DNA of 64,000 nucleotides. It comes from Agromyces soli. GTDB lineage: Bacteria > Actinomycetota > Actinomycetes > Actinomycetales > Microbacteriaceae. Of the stretch, positions 9,144 to 17,317 are shown piece after piece (the stretch's first letter is position 1; every line of letters begins with the position of its first letter). The notes under the pieces are model-generated. The model saw only the letters and a program-made list of their open reading frames with translations, was not told where the DNA came from and searched no databases. The stretch covers positions 2,170,001-2,234,000 of the forward strand of contig NZ_CP094533.1 of assembly GCF_022811605.1 (NCBI RefSeq), read 5' to 3'. A program made the position numbers and the translations under genes.

Positions 9144-9891
9144 GAACAAGCAGGCCATCGTCACGGGCGGCGCGGGCGGCATCGGCCGCGCCTCGTCGCT
9201 CGCCCTCGCCGCCGAGGGCGCCCGGGTCGCCGTCGTCGACCTCGACGGCGCGGCCGCCGAGCGCGTCGCCGAGGAGATTCGCGCGGCCGGCGGCGAGGCC
9301 ATCGCGATCGCGGCCGACGTGTCGAGCGAGGCCGACATCGCGCGCGTGGTGCGCGAGACCCAGGCGGCGTTCGGCGGCATCGACGTCGTCTTCAACAACG
9401 CCGGCATCATCCGCCGCACCACCGCCGTCGAGACGACGGTCGAGGAGTGGGACCGTGTGTTCGGCGTGAACGTGCGCTCGATCTTCCTCATGTGCAAGCA
9501 CGTCGTGCCGGTCATGGCCGCGGCGGGCGGCGGCTCGATCGTGAACACCGGCTCGGGCTGGGGCCTGAAGGGCGGCGGGCAGGCGATCTCGTACTGCGCC
9601 TCGAAGGGCGCGGTCGTGAACATGACCCGTGCGCTCGCGATCGACCACGGCCCGCAGGGCATCCGGGTGAACTCGGTGAACCCGGGCGATGTGAACACCG
9701 GCATGCTCCGCGAGGAGGCGCGCCAGCTCGGGCAGGCCGAGGACGGCTTCCTCGCCGAGGCCGCAGACCGGCCGCTGCGCCGCATGGGCGAACCGCGCGA
9801 GATCGCCTCCGCGGTGGTCTGGCTCGCGAGCGACGAGTCGAGCTACGTGACGGGCTCCGCGCTCGTCGTCGACGGCGGCGGGATCGCCTGA
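9133..9891 (+). CDS. SDR family oxidoreductase
   Basis: The 252-residue product is a classical short-chain dehydrogenase. It has the nucleotide-binding TGGAGGIG, the acidic residue after beta-2 (VVDLDG, favouring NAD(H)), NNAGI, and the catalytic Ser/Tyr/Lys in NTGSGWG and YCASKGA. The GDVNTGM segment stands where many relatives have PGxxxT. The C-terminus with YVTGSALVVDGGG is complete. The ribosome site GAAGGAGAAGG lies inside the preceding gene. As the last gene of the GH42-gcvP operon it probably oxidises a sugar- or amino-alcohol-derived intermediate; the substrate cannot be inferred. Confidence 0.9.
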   Translation: MRLENKQAIVTGGAGGIGRASSLALAAEGARVAVVDLDGAAAERVAEEIRAAGGEAIAIAADVSSEADIARVVRETQAAFGGIDVVFNNAGIIRRTTAVETTVEEWDRVFGVNVRSIFLMCKHVVPVMAAAGGGSIVNTGSGWGLKGGGQAISYCASKGAVVNMTRALAIDHGPQGIRVNSVNPGDVNTGMLREEARQLGQAEDGFLAEAADRPLRRMGEPREIASAVVWLASDESSYVTGSALVVDGGGIA

Positions 9892-9898
9892 GGCGCGT

Positions 9899-9930
9899 CC
9901 CCGGATGCGCACTCGTGCGCGCATCCGGGG
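9899..9930 (+). terminator. Hairpin after the SDR gene
   Basis: A perfect 12-bp stem (CCCCGGATGCGC pairing with GCGCATCCGGGG) closes an 8-nt loop 7 bp after the SDR stop. There is no T-run, so termination may be factor-assisted. It separates the catabolic operon from the sensor-kinase promoter. Confidence 0.6.
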
Positions 9931-9933
9931 CGC

Positions 9934-9939
9934 TAGGCT
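9934..9939 (+). promoter_or_regulatory. -10 box of a leaderless sensor-kinase mRNA
   Basis: TAGGCT ends 6 nt before the ATG at 9946. With the usual 6-7 nt to the transcription start, the mRNA would begin at or next to the start codon. There is no Shine-Dalgarno sequence. No convincing -35 box is seen because the hairpin occupies that position. Confidence 0.5.
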
Positions 9940-9945
9940 CTGAGC

Positions 9946-11586
9946 ATGTCGGGACCGGGGGACTCGCGGCGCGCCGGCGCCACGTTCGACCGCTCCGTCG
10001 TCCTCTCGCAGCTGCTCTTCGGCGCCGTCCTCGTGACCGCCGTGTTCACCCTGCTGCTGTTCTCCCCCTCGGCGCTCACGAAGCCGATCGCGATCGTCGC
10101 CGTGGCGATCGTCTTCACGGCGACCGGCGTCGCGATCATCCTGCCGTGGCACCGCTTCCCGCGGGCGTTCGTCATGGCGCTGCCGATCGTCGACATCCTC
10201 GCGATCGGCCTCATCCGCATCGCCGAGCCCGCCGCGGGCGTCGGGCTGCTCTGGTTCTTCCCCACGATCTGGCTCGCGAGCTACTTCGGGCTCACCGGGG
10301 CGATCATCGCCGTCAGCTCCTCCTCGGTGCTGGTGTGGATCTCCGAAATCGTGAGCGAGCGCGCGTTCACGCCGATCAGCGTGCCGTCCGTGGTGCTGCT
10401 GCCGATCGCGCTCAGCTTCATCGCCACGAGCACGGTGCTGAGCTCGCGCCGGGCCGGCGCGCAGCGGGTGCTGCTGCGCACGCAGGCGAAGCAGCTCGAG
10501 CGTGCGCTCCGCCGCGCCAACAAGCAGGAGGAGCGGCTCGCCGAAGTGCTGAACGCCGTCGACTTCGGCGTCGTGCGCCTCGACCGCGACGGCCGCGGCG
10601 GCGTCATGAACACCGCCTACGCACGGCTCTACGGTCTCGACGTCGCCGACCCCGACGCCGCCCGCGACGGCGTCGCCTTCGCCGCGGACCGGGCGACCCC
10701 GCTCAGCCGGGCCGAGCTGCCGTTCAACCGGGCCGCCGCCGGCCAGGAGTTCGACGACGAGGTCACCTGGATCCCGGCCGAGGGCAGCGAGCTGCGCGCC
10801 GTGTCGGTGACCGCCAGACGCCTCTACGACGAGGACGGCGGCCTCGAGGGCAGCGTGCTCGTCGCCCGCGACATCACCGAGGAGCGCAACGCGGTGCGCG
10901 CCCGCGACGACCTCGTCGCCTCGGTCTCGCACGAGCTGCGCACGCCGATGACCTCGGTGCTCGGCTACATCGACCTCTCGCTCGACGCCGAGGGGCTGCC
11001 GCCGAACGTCGTCCGCAACCTCGAGATCATGCAGCGCAACGGCGATCGCATGCTCGAACTGATCGCCTCGATCCTGCAGTCGGCGAAGCACGCGGAGGCG
11101 CCGGTGCCCCTCGCCCTGGCCCCCGTGGACCTGCACGAGATCCTCCGCGACGCCGTCGAGGCCGCCCAGGCCCGCGCCGACGAGCGCGACATCCGCCTCA
11201 CCATCACGACGAGCGAGGCGGCGGTGGTGCGCGCCGACGGCTTCCGGCTGCGGCAGGTCGTCGACAACCTCGTCTCCAACGCCGTGAAGTACAACCGCCA
11301 GGGCGGCGAGGTCATGGTCGGTGCGACCGTCGACGAGGGGATGGCGTGGGTGGTCGTCCGCGACACCGGCATCGGCATCCCCGAGGCGGAGCTGCCGAAG
11401 GTGTTCGAACGCTTCTTCCGTTCGGGCGGGGTCCGTCAGGGCACCGTGCACGGCAGCGGCCTCGGCCTCGGCATCGCGCGCGAGCTCGTCGAACGCCACG
11501 GCGGGGAGATCCACATCGACAGCGAGGAGGGCAGCGGCACGACCGTCATCGTGACCCTGCCCGTCGCGGGCCCGGAGGACGCATGA
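9946..11586 (+). CDS. Membrane sensor histidine kinase with PAS domain
   Basis: The 546-residue protein has five to six membrane helices in the first ~165 residues, a coiled segment with LRTQAKQLERALRRANKQEERL, a PAS domain (about 200-310), HisKA with the phospho-accepting His329 in SVSHELRTPMTS, and HATPase_c with VVDNLVSNAVKYN, DTGIGIPE, FERFFR and GSGLGLGIARELVERHGG. All kinase boxes are intact. It has no extracytoplasmic sensor loop of size, so it probably senses the membrane or the cytoplasm. It overlaps the GGDEF-like gene by ATGA. The OmpR-type regulator at 15066-15995 is the nearest plausible partner, although it is on the other strand. Confidence 0.9.
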   Translation: MSGPGDSRRAGATFDRSVVLSQLLFGAVLVTAVFTLLLFSPSALTKPIAIVAVAIVFTATGVAIILPWHRFPRAFVMALPIVDILAIGLIRIAEPAAGVGLLWFFPTIWLASYFGLTGAIIAVSSSSVLVWISEIVSERAFTPISVPSVVLLPIALSFIATSTVLSSRRAGAQRVLLRTQAKQLERALRRANKQEERLAEVLNAVDFGVVRLDRDGRGGVMNTAYARLYGLDVADPDAARDGVAFAADRATPLSRAELPFNRAAAGQEFDDEVTWIPAEGSELRAVSVTARRLYDEDGGLEGSVLVARDITEERNAVRARDDLVASVSHELRTPMTSVLGYIDLSLDAEGLPPNVVRNLEIMQRNGDRMLELIASILQSAKHAEAPVPLALAPVDLHEILRDAVEAAQARADERDIRLTITTSEAAVVRADGFRLRQVVDNLVSNAVKYNRQGGEVMVGATVDEGMAWVVVRDTGIGIPEAELPKVFERFFRSGGVRQGTVHGSGLGLGIARELVERHGGEIHIDSEEGSGTTVIVTLPVAGPEDA

Positions 11587-12728
11587 CGATCGACCTGTAC
11601 ACCGTCCAGCTCGCGACGAGCACGGTGACGATCATCGCGGGGCTGATGTTCATCCTCGACACCGTGCTGCGCCGACCGGACACCGCGGGCCGGCTCTGGG
11701 CGGTCTCGTTCATGGGCGGGATGCTGACCTCGATCTCGTACGCGGTGTGGATCCTCGTCCCCGGCGCCTGGTGGGCCGTCGCGGTCGGCAACGGGGCGAT
11801 GGTGCTCACCGCGGGTCTCCTCTGGTGCGGCGCCCGGGCGTTCAACGCCCGCAACGACCTGCTCTGGGTGCCGCTCGTCGTGGCGACGGGCACGGGTGTG
11901 GCCGTGCTCGCCGAGGGGCCGGACGGCGGGGACTGGGCAGGCGCACCGCTGCTCTTCCTCGCGCTCGCGACGTTCTCCGGCCTCGGGGTCGCCGAGTCGC
12001 TCCGGCGGCCCATGCGCAGCCACTGGGCGGCCCGTGGGCTGACGGTCTCGTTCATCGTCGTCGCGCTCTTCTACGCGTTCCGCATCGTGGCGTTCTTCGC
12101 CCTCGGCCCGGATTCGGCGCTGTTCCGAACCTTCTTCGGCAGCGAGGCCGCGGCGTTCGTGATGATGACGCTCATCATCGTGATGACGGTGAGCCTCGTC
12201 ATCCTCCGCTCCGACCGGGTGGCCGGCTCCGGCGGGGAGGGCGCCTCGCACTGGTCCGAGGGCGACGTGCTCGCCGCGCCCGCCCTGCGCCGCGTGGTCG
12301 AGGACCAGCTCGAGCGGGCGAACTTCCATGACGAGCAGCTGGTCTTCCTCCGCGTCGGCCTCGACGAGGTCGAGTCGATCTACACGGCGTTCGGACGTTC
12401 GGCGGGCGCGGCTCTGGCGGACCGCTTCACCGCGGCCGTGCGGCGCTACGCCCCGCCGACCGCGGCGATCGGCGCCTTCGACGGGGGCGGGGAGCTGCTG
12501 GTGGTCGCCCCGTTCCCGCGGATGGCCGACGCGCGACGGGCGGCGATCGCCCTGCAGGCGGGCATCGGCGAGCAGACCATGGTCGAGGCGGACGGGCTTC
12601 GGCTCTCGGCGAGCATCGGGATGGCCGGCAGCGACGCCGTGGGCTACGACTTCGACCGGCTGCTCGAAGCGTCGGGCGACGCGGCGGAGCGGGCCCGCGA
12701 GTCCGGCGGCGACGCGATCGCCGACTAG
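11583..12728 (+). CDS. Membrane protein with degenerate GGDEF-like domain
   Basis: The 381-residue protein has about six membrane helices (residues 8-200), then a cytoplasmic domain of about 165 residues with GGDEF topology. The catalytic half-site motif is degenerate: where GG(D/E)EF is expected the sequence reads DGGGEL (Asp300-Leu305), so diguanylate cyclase activity is doubtful, and a binding or regulatory role is more likely. No RxxD inhibitory site is evident. It is co-translated with the sensor kinase and ends in a CTAG shared with the stop of the convergent lipoprotein gene. The GGDEF assignment rests on fold-like features and is moderate. Confidence 0.6.
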   Translation: MTIDLYTVQLATSTVTIIAGLMFILDTVLRRPDTAGRLWAVSFMGGMLTSISYAVWILVPGAWWAVAVGNGAMVLTAGLLWCGARAFNARNDLLWVPLVVATGTGVAVLAEGPDGGDWAGAPLLFLALATFSGLGVAESLRRPMRSHWAARGLTVSFIVVALFYAFRIVAFFALGPDSALFRTFFGSEAAAFVMMTLIIVMTVSLVILRSDRVAGSGGEGASHWSEGDVLAAPALRRVVEDQLERANFHDEQLVFLRVGLDEVESIYTAFGRSAGAALADRFTAAVRRYAPPTAAIGAFDGGGELLVVAPFPRMADARRAAIALQAGIGEQTMVEADGLRLSASIGMAGSDAVGYDFDRLLEASGDAAERARESGGDAIAD

Positions 12729-13384
12729 GGCGCGGGCGTCGCCGACGGCTCCGCCGCCGCGTCCTCGCCGGCGATCGCGATGACGAGCGTGTCCACCGCC
12801 GTCTGCTTCGCGTAGTCGCTCGACGTCGGCGTCGACTGCAGCAGCAGCTCGTAGCGCATCGAGAGTTCGACGCTCGCGGCCTGCGGGTCGAGCGGCGGCA
12901 GCGTGAACGTCTGGCTGTAGGTGTAGGGGTCGAGCACGAGGTAGCCGGGTGCGACCGTCGCCTGGTCGACGATGGGCTCGAAGCCGGGCAGCTCGCTCCC
13001 GTCGGCCGCGCGCACCACCGGCGTCGCCGTGACGCGCGAGAGGTACACCTTCTGCCCGTCCGACGGGGTCACCGTCGAGCGCAGCGAGAAGGTCAGCGGC
13101 TTCTGCGCCGCCGCGGTCCAGCGGTCCATCGAGAGCGTCGACCAGTAGTCCGCGGTCAGGGTGATCGCGCCGACCTCCATGGTGCGCGTCGTCGAGCCCG
13201 AGGCGAGGTCGTTCTGGATCGGCGTCGGCGGCGCGCTCGTCGCGGGCGGCGTCGAGGCCGGGGCATCCGTCGGGTTCAGCCAGGGCGGGGCCTGGCAGCC
13301 CGCGGTGGCGAGGGCCGCCCCCGAGATCGCGACGACGGCGAACGCCCGCCGTGCCCGGCCGAATTCGCGCGCGCTCGATCGCAT
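12725..13384 (-). CDS. Secreted lipoprotein of unknown function
   Basis: The 219-residue protein starts with a basic n-region and a hydrophobic stretch ending in ALATAGC, a lipobox-like cleavage site with Cys at about residue 33. A Pro/Thr/Ala-rich linker (about 40-60) follows, then a beta-rich domain with GAITLTADYWSTLS and KVYLSRVTATPVV. I do not recognise the family, though it resembles surface-exposed immunoglobulin-like lipoproteins. It faces the GT2 gene divergently across a spacer with tandem 11-bp repeats. Its stop codon overlaps that of the convergent GGDEF-like gene by 3 bp. Confidence 0.75.
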   Translation of the reverse strand: MRSSAREFGRARRAFAVVAISGAALATAGCQAPPWLNPTDAPASTPPATSAPPTPIQNDLASGSTTRTMEVGAITLTADYWSTLSMDRWTAAAQKPLTFSLRSTVTPSDGQKVYLSRVTATPVVRAADGSELPGFEPIVDQATVAPGYLVLDPYTYSQTFTLPPLDPQAASVELSMRYELLLQSTPTSSDYAKQTAVDTLVIAIAGEDAAAEPSATPAP

Positions 13385-13403
13385 CCGTCCCCCAGAGTCC
13401 CGA

Positions 13404-13422
13404 ATCTTGAGCAGATCTTGAG
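13404..13422. promoter_or_regulatory. Tandem 11-bp repeats, candidate OmpR-type operator
   Basis: ATCTTGAG occurs at 13404-13411 and again at 13415-13422, a spacing of exactly 11 bp. Tandem half-sites one helical turn apart are the classical DNA target of OmpR/PhoB-family regulators. The repeats lie between the divergent lipoprotein and GT2 genes, and such a regulator is encoded 2 kb away. Binding is inferred. Confidence 0.4.
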
Positions 13423-13537
13423 GCGACGCTATCGCATCCCAAGGGTCCCGCTGCGGTCGGCCCGCCAGACTCGATCCTGTTGGAGCGGGGACGCTGCAGC
13501 GGATGAATACCCACGAAGTCGAACGAAAGGCCACGTC

Positions 13538-15025
13538 ATGACCGACACCGCACTCCACCGGCCCACCCCCGGGGCCGATGCCGCGGTGTCGGCGACCCGA
13601 GCGCGGCCGCTGCACACCGACACACCCGAAGTCGCTCCGCAGTTCGATGACTTCGCCGCCGTCGTCGACACCATCACGGTGTCGCGGGCGAGCATCGGCT
13701 GCATCGTCCCCGCCTACAACGAGGAGGAATCGATCGGGCAGGTGCTCGAGTCGCTCCTCGGGCAGACCCGACTGCCCGACGTCATCCACGTCGTGGTGAA
13801 CAATTCGACCGACCGCACGGTCGAGCGAGCCGCCGCCTACGCCGGCCTGCACGTCCGCGAGGACGATGGCGTGGAGCAGTTCACCGAGGTGTTCATCCAC
13901 GACATCGGCGAGAACCCCGACAAGAAGGTCGGTGCGCTGAACTACGGCTACTCGCTCGTCGAGGGCATGGACTTCATGCTCGGCGTCGACGGCGACACCG
14001 TCGCCGACCCCGAGGCCGTCGAGTTCCTCGAGGCCGAGATCGCCTCGGACAGCCGCATCGGCGGCATCTCGGCGATCTACTCGATCGACGACCGCCCCTT
14101 CTCCGGCGTCGTCGCGCCGTTCCTCATCGCCGGCCAGCGCGCGCAGTTCGCGGCCTTCAACATGCAGAACATGCTGCGCGGCCGCAACATGGCCGTGCTC
14201 GGCGGTCAGTACTCGATCTTCTCCACCAAGGCCCTGCGCGACGCGATGACCGCGAACCGCCAGGTCACCCCCTGGGTGAAGGACAGCGAGGTCGAGGACT
14301 CCCTGCTCTCGCTGCAGATCAAGAGCGCCGGCTACCTGACGAAGATCTCGGCCCGCGCCCGCGCCGACGTCGGCGGCATGACCACCCTCCGCTCACTCGA
14401 CGCGCAGCAGGTGAAGTGGAACTACGGCGCCATCGAGCTCATGTGGCCGGGCCAGCGCGGCGACACCAAGGGGCAGCCGTTCCACCCGAACCTGCGCCTG
14501 CGCTGGCTCGAGAACCTCTCGATGGCCACGAACGCGATCACCCGCATCCTGTTCCTCGTGCTGCTCGCCGGCTCGCTCTCGATCAACGCCTTCGTGTTCA
14601 GCCCGATCTGGCTGATCCCGCCCGTGGTCGCGATCCTGCTGAACGTGCGCATCGCGCTCTCGATGAAGAACCGCACGGCGAAGGACATCCTGTTCGCGGC
14701 GCTGCTCGTGCCCGCCGAGGTCTACATGTGGATCCGGCTCGGCCACTTCGCCCGCGCCTGGGTGAAGTTCGCCTCGCGCAAGCAGGTCGACAACTGGGCC
14801 GAGCAGGCGAAGGCCGAGCGCGGCGGCGGCCACGCCTACCTGACCCCGCTCCTCGTCGGCCTCGCGATCGTCGTCGCGATGGTCGCGATCTGGACGCAGC
14901 TGAGCCCCGTCGTGCAGTCCTCGATCCTCTGGATCGGCTGGCCCGTGCTCGGCACGATCACGGTGCTGCAGACGCTCGGCATGTTCGGCAAGCTCGTGCG
15001 CCGCCAGCACGGCTACCGCGTCTGA
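13538..15025 (+). CDS. Processive glycosyltransferase family 2 membrane protein
   Basis: The 495-residue protein resembles cellulose/chitin/hyaluronan synthase-type GT2 enzymes. After ~45 low-complexity residues comes a catalytic GT-A domain with IVPAYNEEESI, the metal-binding GVDGDTV, the acidic catalytic region KDSEVEDS, and QQVKW at the place of the product-binding Q(Q/R)xRW. Four membrane helices follow (about 320-370, 385-400, 440-460, 465-485). No PilZ domain is present, so c-di-GMP control would have to be indirect. The start is supported by GAAAGG at 13525-13530. Neighbouring GH6, regulator and sensor genes suggest extracellular polysaccharide synthesis. Confidence 0.85.
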   Translation: MTDTALHRPTPGADAAVSATRARPLHTDTPEVAPQFDDFAAVVDTITVSRASIGCIVPAYNEEESIGQVLESLLGQTRLPDVIHVVVNNSTDRTVERAAAYAGLHVREDDGVEQFTEVFIHDIGENPDKKVGALNYGYSLVEGMDFMLGVDGDTVADPEAVEFLEAEIASDSRIGGISAIYSIDDRPFSGVVAPFLIAGQRAQFAAFNMQNMLRGRNMAVLGGQYSIFSTKALRDAMTANRQVTPWVKDSEVEDSLLSLQIKSAGYLTKISARARADVGGMTTLRSLDAQQVKWNYGAIELMWPGQRGDTKGQPFHPNLRLRWLENLSMATNAITRILFLVLLAGSLSINAFVFSPIWLIPPVVAILLNVRIALSMKNRTAKDILFAALLVPAEVYMWIRLGHFARAWVKFASRKQVDNWAEQAKAERGGGHAYLTPLLVGLAIVVAMVAIWTQLSPVVQSSILWIGWPVLGTITVLQTLGMFGKLVRRQHGYRV

Positions 15026-15065
15026 GGCTCGCCCGGTCCGGCCGGGAGGCCCGGCGGGCGCGCGG

Positions 15066-15995
15066 TCAGTCCTCGGCGGTCATCCGATAGCCGACGCCGC
15101 GCACCGTCTCGATCCAGTTCGGCTGCGTGGCGCTCTCGCCGAGCTTGCGCCGCAGGTTCGCGAGGTGCACCTCGATCGCCCGCTTGTCGGCGTCGCTCAC
15201 GTAGTACGAGGTGACGTAGCTCTCCCCGCGGAGGGAGAGGGCGAGATCGGCCTTGCTGCGCACCCGCCGTCCGGAGTCCATCAGCAGGCGCAGCAGCTCG
15301 AACTCGCTGCGGGTGAGCTCGAGCTGCTCGCCGTCGAGCGAGGCGAGGTGCATCTCGGGCTGCAGCCGGAGGCCGCGGTGCTCGTACCAGCCGTCGTGTC
15401 CGTCGGCGGCCGGCGCGGCGGGGGCGGTCGCCTCGTCCTCGGGCGCGGCCGGCCCCGGGACGGCGGGGGCCGACACGAGCGGCTCCGGGGCGGGCGGAGC
15501 GGATGCCTCGGCCGGCGCCGCCGTCACGGGGGCGCCGAGCGCGGCGGAGTCGTCCGAGGCCTCCGCCGTCACGACGGCCGCGGGGGTCGCGTCGGCGCTC
15601 TCCCGCTCCCGCTCGCGCCGGCGCAGCATCGCGTCGATGCGGGCGCGCAGCTCGCGGGGGCGGAACGGCTTCACGAGGTAGTCGTCGGCGCCGGACTGCA
15701 GGCCGATCAGGGTGTCCGCCTCCTCGCCCAGCGCGGTCAGCATGATGAGGTAGGTGCCGCTGAACGCCCGGATCCGCCGGGCGGCCTCGAAGCCGTCGAT
15801 GCCCGGCATGCTGACGTCGAGCGTCGTCACGATGGGGTCGTGGCGGCGCACGAGCTCGATGCCGTCGAGGCCGTTGCCCGCACTGTGCGTCTCGAAGCCG
15901 CCCTGTTCGAGCACCTCTACGAGCAGCTGCCGGATGTCGAGGTCGTCCTCGATGATCACCGCGGTGCGTTCGCCGTTCGTCTGGTTCGCCGTCAT
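15066..15995 (-). CDS. OmpR-family response regulator
   Basis: The 309-residue protein has a receiver domain (about 11-125) with acidic Asp17/Asp18, phospho-acceptor Asp60 in TLDVSMPG, Thr87 and Lys109 in DYLVKPF. An unusually long Ala/Pro-rich linker (about 130-205) precedes a winged-helix trans_reg_C domain (about 215-305) with ELTRSEFELLRLL and IETVRGVGYRM. The relatives are usually ~230 residues; the excess is all linker. It converges on the GT2 gene and lies upstream on its own strand from no kinase; the sensor at 9946 is the likely partner. Direct-repeat sites at 13404-13422 are candidate targets. Confidence 0.92.
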   Translation of the reverse strand: MTANQTNGERTAVIIEDDLDIRQLLVEVLEQGGFETHSAGNGLDGIELVRRHDPIVTTLDVSMPGIDGFEAARRIRAFSGTYLIMLTALGEEADTLIGLQSGADDYLVKPFRPRELRARIDAMLRRRERERESADATPAAVVTAEASDDSAALGAPVTAAPAEASAPPAPEPLVSAPAVPGPAAPEDEATAPAAPAADGHDGWYEHRGLRLQPEMHLASLDGEQLELTRSEFELLRLLMDSGRRVRSKADLALSLRGESYVTSYYVSDADKRAIEVHLANLRRKLGESATQPNWIETVRGVGYRMTAED

Positions 15996-16079
15996 GTTCC
16001 CCGATCTTCCTTCGTGCCGGGCATCCCGTCGCCCGTCGTCCCCTGCCGCCGCCGGCGTCCCGTCGCCCGCGGCCCCCTG

Positions 16080-17048
16080 TCAGCCGCCGCCCGTGAGGGC
16101 GATCGCCGCCTCCGGCCACCACTGTCCCGCCGGCGGGCCGCCGTTGCAGGTGCCGTCGCTCTCGCCCGGGGGCTTCAGCCACAGCACCGCGTCGACCACC
16201 TCGTCGTCGAGCGGGCCGGGGTCCTCGCCGACCGTGCGTCCGGGCACGTTGCACCACGAGGCATCCGCCGGTGGTCCCGAGCCGTTGCGCGAGACGTCGA
16301 TGACGGCGTGGCCGCCGCCGAGGGCGGCCGCGACGCGGTGCGCGTAGTCGCGCTCCTCGCTGGTCGTGCGCGTGTTCGAGACGTTCGTGGCGAAGCCGCG
16401 CACCCGGTCGACGCCGGCGGCCCGCAGCAGTTCGGCCATGCGCTCGGCCGGCAGCCACGCCGAGTGGCCGCCGTCGAGGTAGACGGCGGTGGTCTCGGGC
16501 AGGCGGGCGGCCGCCTCGCGGACGAGGGCCGGCCGGGCGGCCGCGTCGGGGCAGGCCTCGGCGAGCGCGAGGGCGTCCGGTTCGAGGACGACGACGGCGG
16601 ACCGCTCGCCGATGGCGGCGGCGATCTCGTCGATCCAGGCGAGGTAGGGCGTGCGGGCGAGGCCGCCGGCGCTGTGACCGCCGCAGTCGCGGTCGGGGAT
16701 GCCGTAGACGACGAGCACCGGCAGTGCCGCGGCGCCGGCGGCGTCGTCGAGCAGCGCGTCGACGGCGGGCCCGACCTCGCCGGCGGGCAGGCGCTCGGGC
16801 ACGAGCCAGGTGGCGGTGGGTCGCGCGGCGAGCCGGGCGGCGGCCTCGCGCTCGGCGGCGGTGGCCCCGGTGCGGGCGGCGATCGCCGCCGAGGAGTCGG
16901 GGGAGCGGTAGAGCGTGCGCCCTGCGAAGGGCGAGTCGGCGGCCGTGGCCGGGGCGCAGGCGGCGAGGAGGGCGAGGAGCGCGATCGCGCCGCTCGCGAG
17001 CACCGCGCGGCGGGCGCGCGACCGCTCGCCAGCTCCCGATGCCGTCAT
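16080..17048 (-). CDS. Lipid-anchored glycoside hydrolase family 6
   Basis: The 322-residue protein has an N-terminal signal with lipobox LLAAC (Cys at about 31), so it is likely exported and anchored in the membrane. The GH6 domain shows LPVLVVYGIPDRDCGG..SAGG (about 109-128), VLEPDAL (about 150), YLDGGHSAWL, and WLKPPGESDG near the C-terminus. These are the active-site blocks of endoglucanases/cellobiohydrolases that cleave beta-1,4-glucan with inversion. A lipoprotein form next to a processive GT2 synthase recalls glucanases that trim nascent cellulose-like polymer, but scavenging of external glucan is equally possible. Confidence 0.88.
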   Translation of the reverse strand: MTASGAGERSRARRAVLASGAIALLALLAACAPATAADSPFAGRTLYRSPDSSAAIAARTGATAAEREAAARLAARPTATWLVPERLPAGEVGPAVDALLDDAAGAAALPVLVVYGIPDRDCGGHSAGGLARTPYLAWIDEIAAAIGERSAVVVLEPDALALAEACPDAAARPALVREAAARLPETTAVYLDGGHSAWLPAERMAELLRAAGVDRVRGFATNVSNTRTTSEERDYAHRVAAALGGGHAVIDVSRNGSGPPADASWCNVPGRTVGEDPGPLDDEVVDAVLWLKPPGESDGTCNGGPPAGQWWPEAAIALTGGG

Positions 17049-17185
17049 CGCCGCGTCCTTCCCCCGGTTCGGTCAGTCTATGGCCCCGGCTTTTCAGGAA
17101 CATCCGGTGGATATGGGGTCCGACCCCGAACGAGGGGCGCGGAACGACGGGGATGTCGGCGCGGGGTTCCTGAGTTGTCGAAGCG

Positions 17186-17200
17186 GGAATTAATTGAATT
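17186..17200. promoter_or_regulatory. AT-rich palindromic site upstream of the oligosaccharide ABC operon
   Basis: GGAATTAATTGAATT contains the perfect 8-bp palindrome AATTAATT (17188-17195) within a markedly AT-rich island (about 17185-17245) in otherwise GC-rich DNA, 120-130 bp before the binding-protein gene. This is where the operon promoter should be, although I cannot fix -35 and -10 boxes with confidence. The ROK regulator of the operon is the natural candidate to bind it. Confidence 0.35.
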
Positions 17201-17317
17201 GGTTCTTTCCGGATAGAAGGTTTTCTGTTAGCTTCATTTCCGGTAACGCTCGCCACCGAGATCCTGCGCGACGTCGCTGTTCTTCCACGCAATGAAGCCA
17301 GAGAGGAAACACGAACG

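Noticed and set aside
9079..11514. An 811-codon minus-strand frame over the SDR and sensor-kinase genes
   Set aside because: It is composed mainly of Arg, Asp, His and Gly in runs typical of antisense translation; both plus-strand genes carry complete catalytic motifs.
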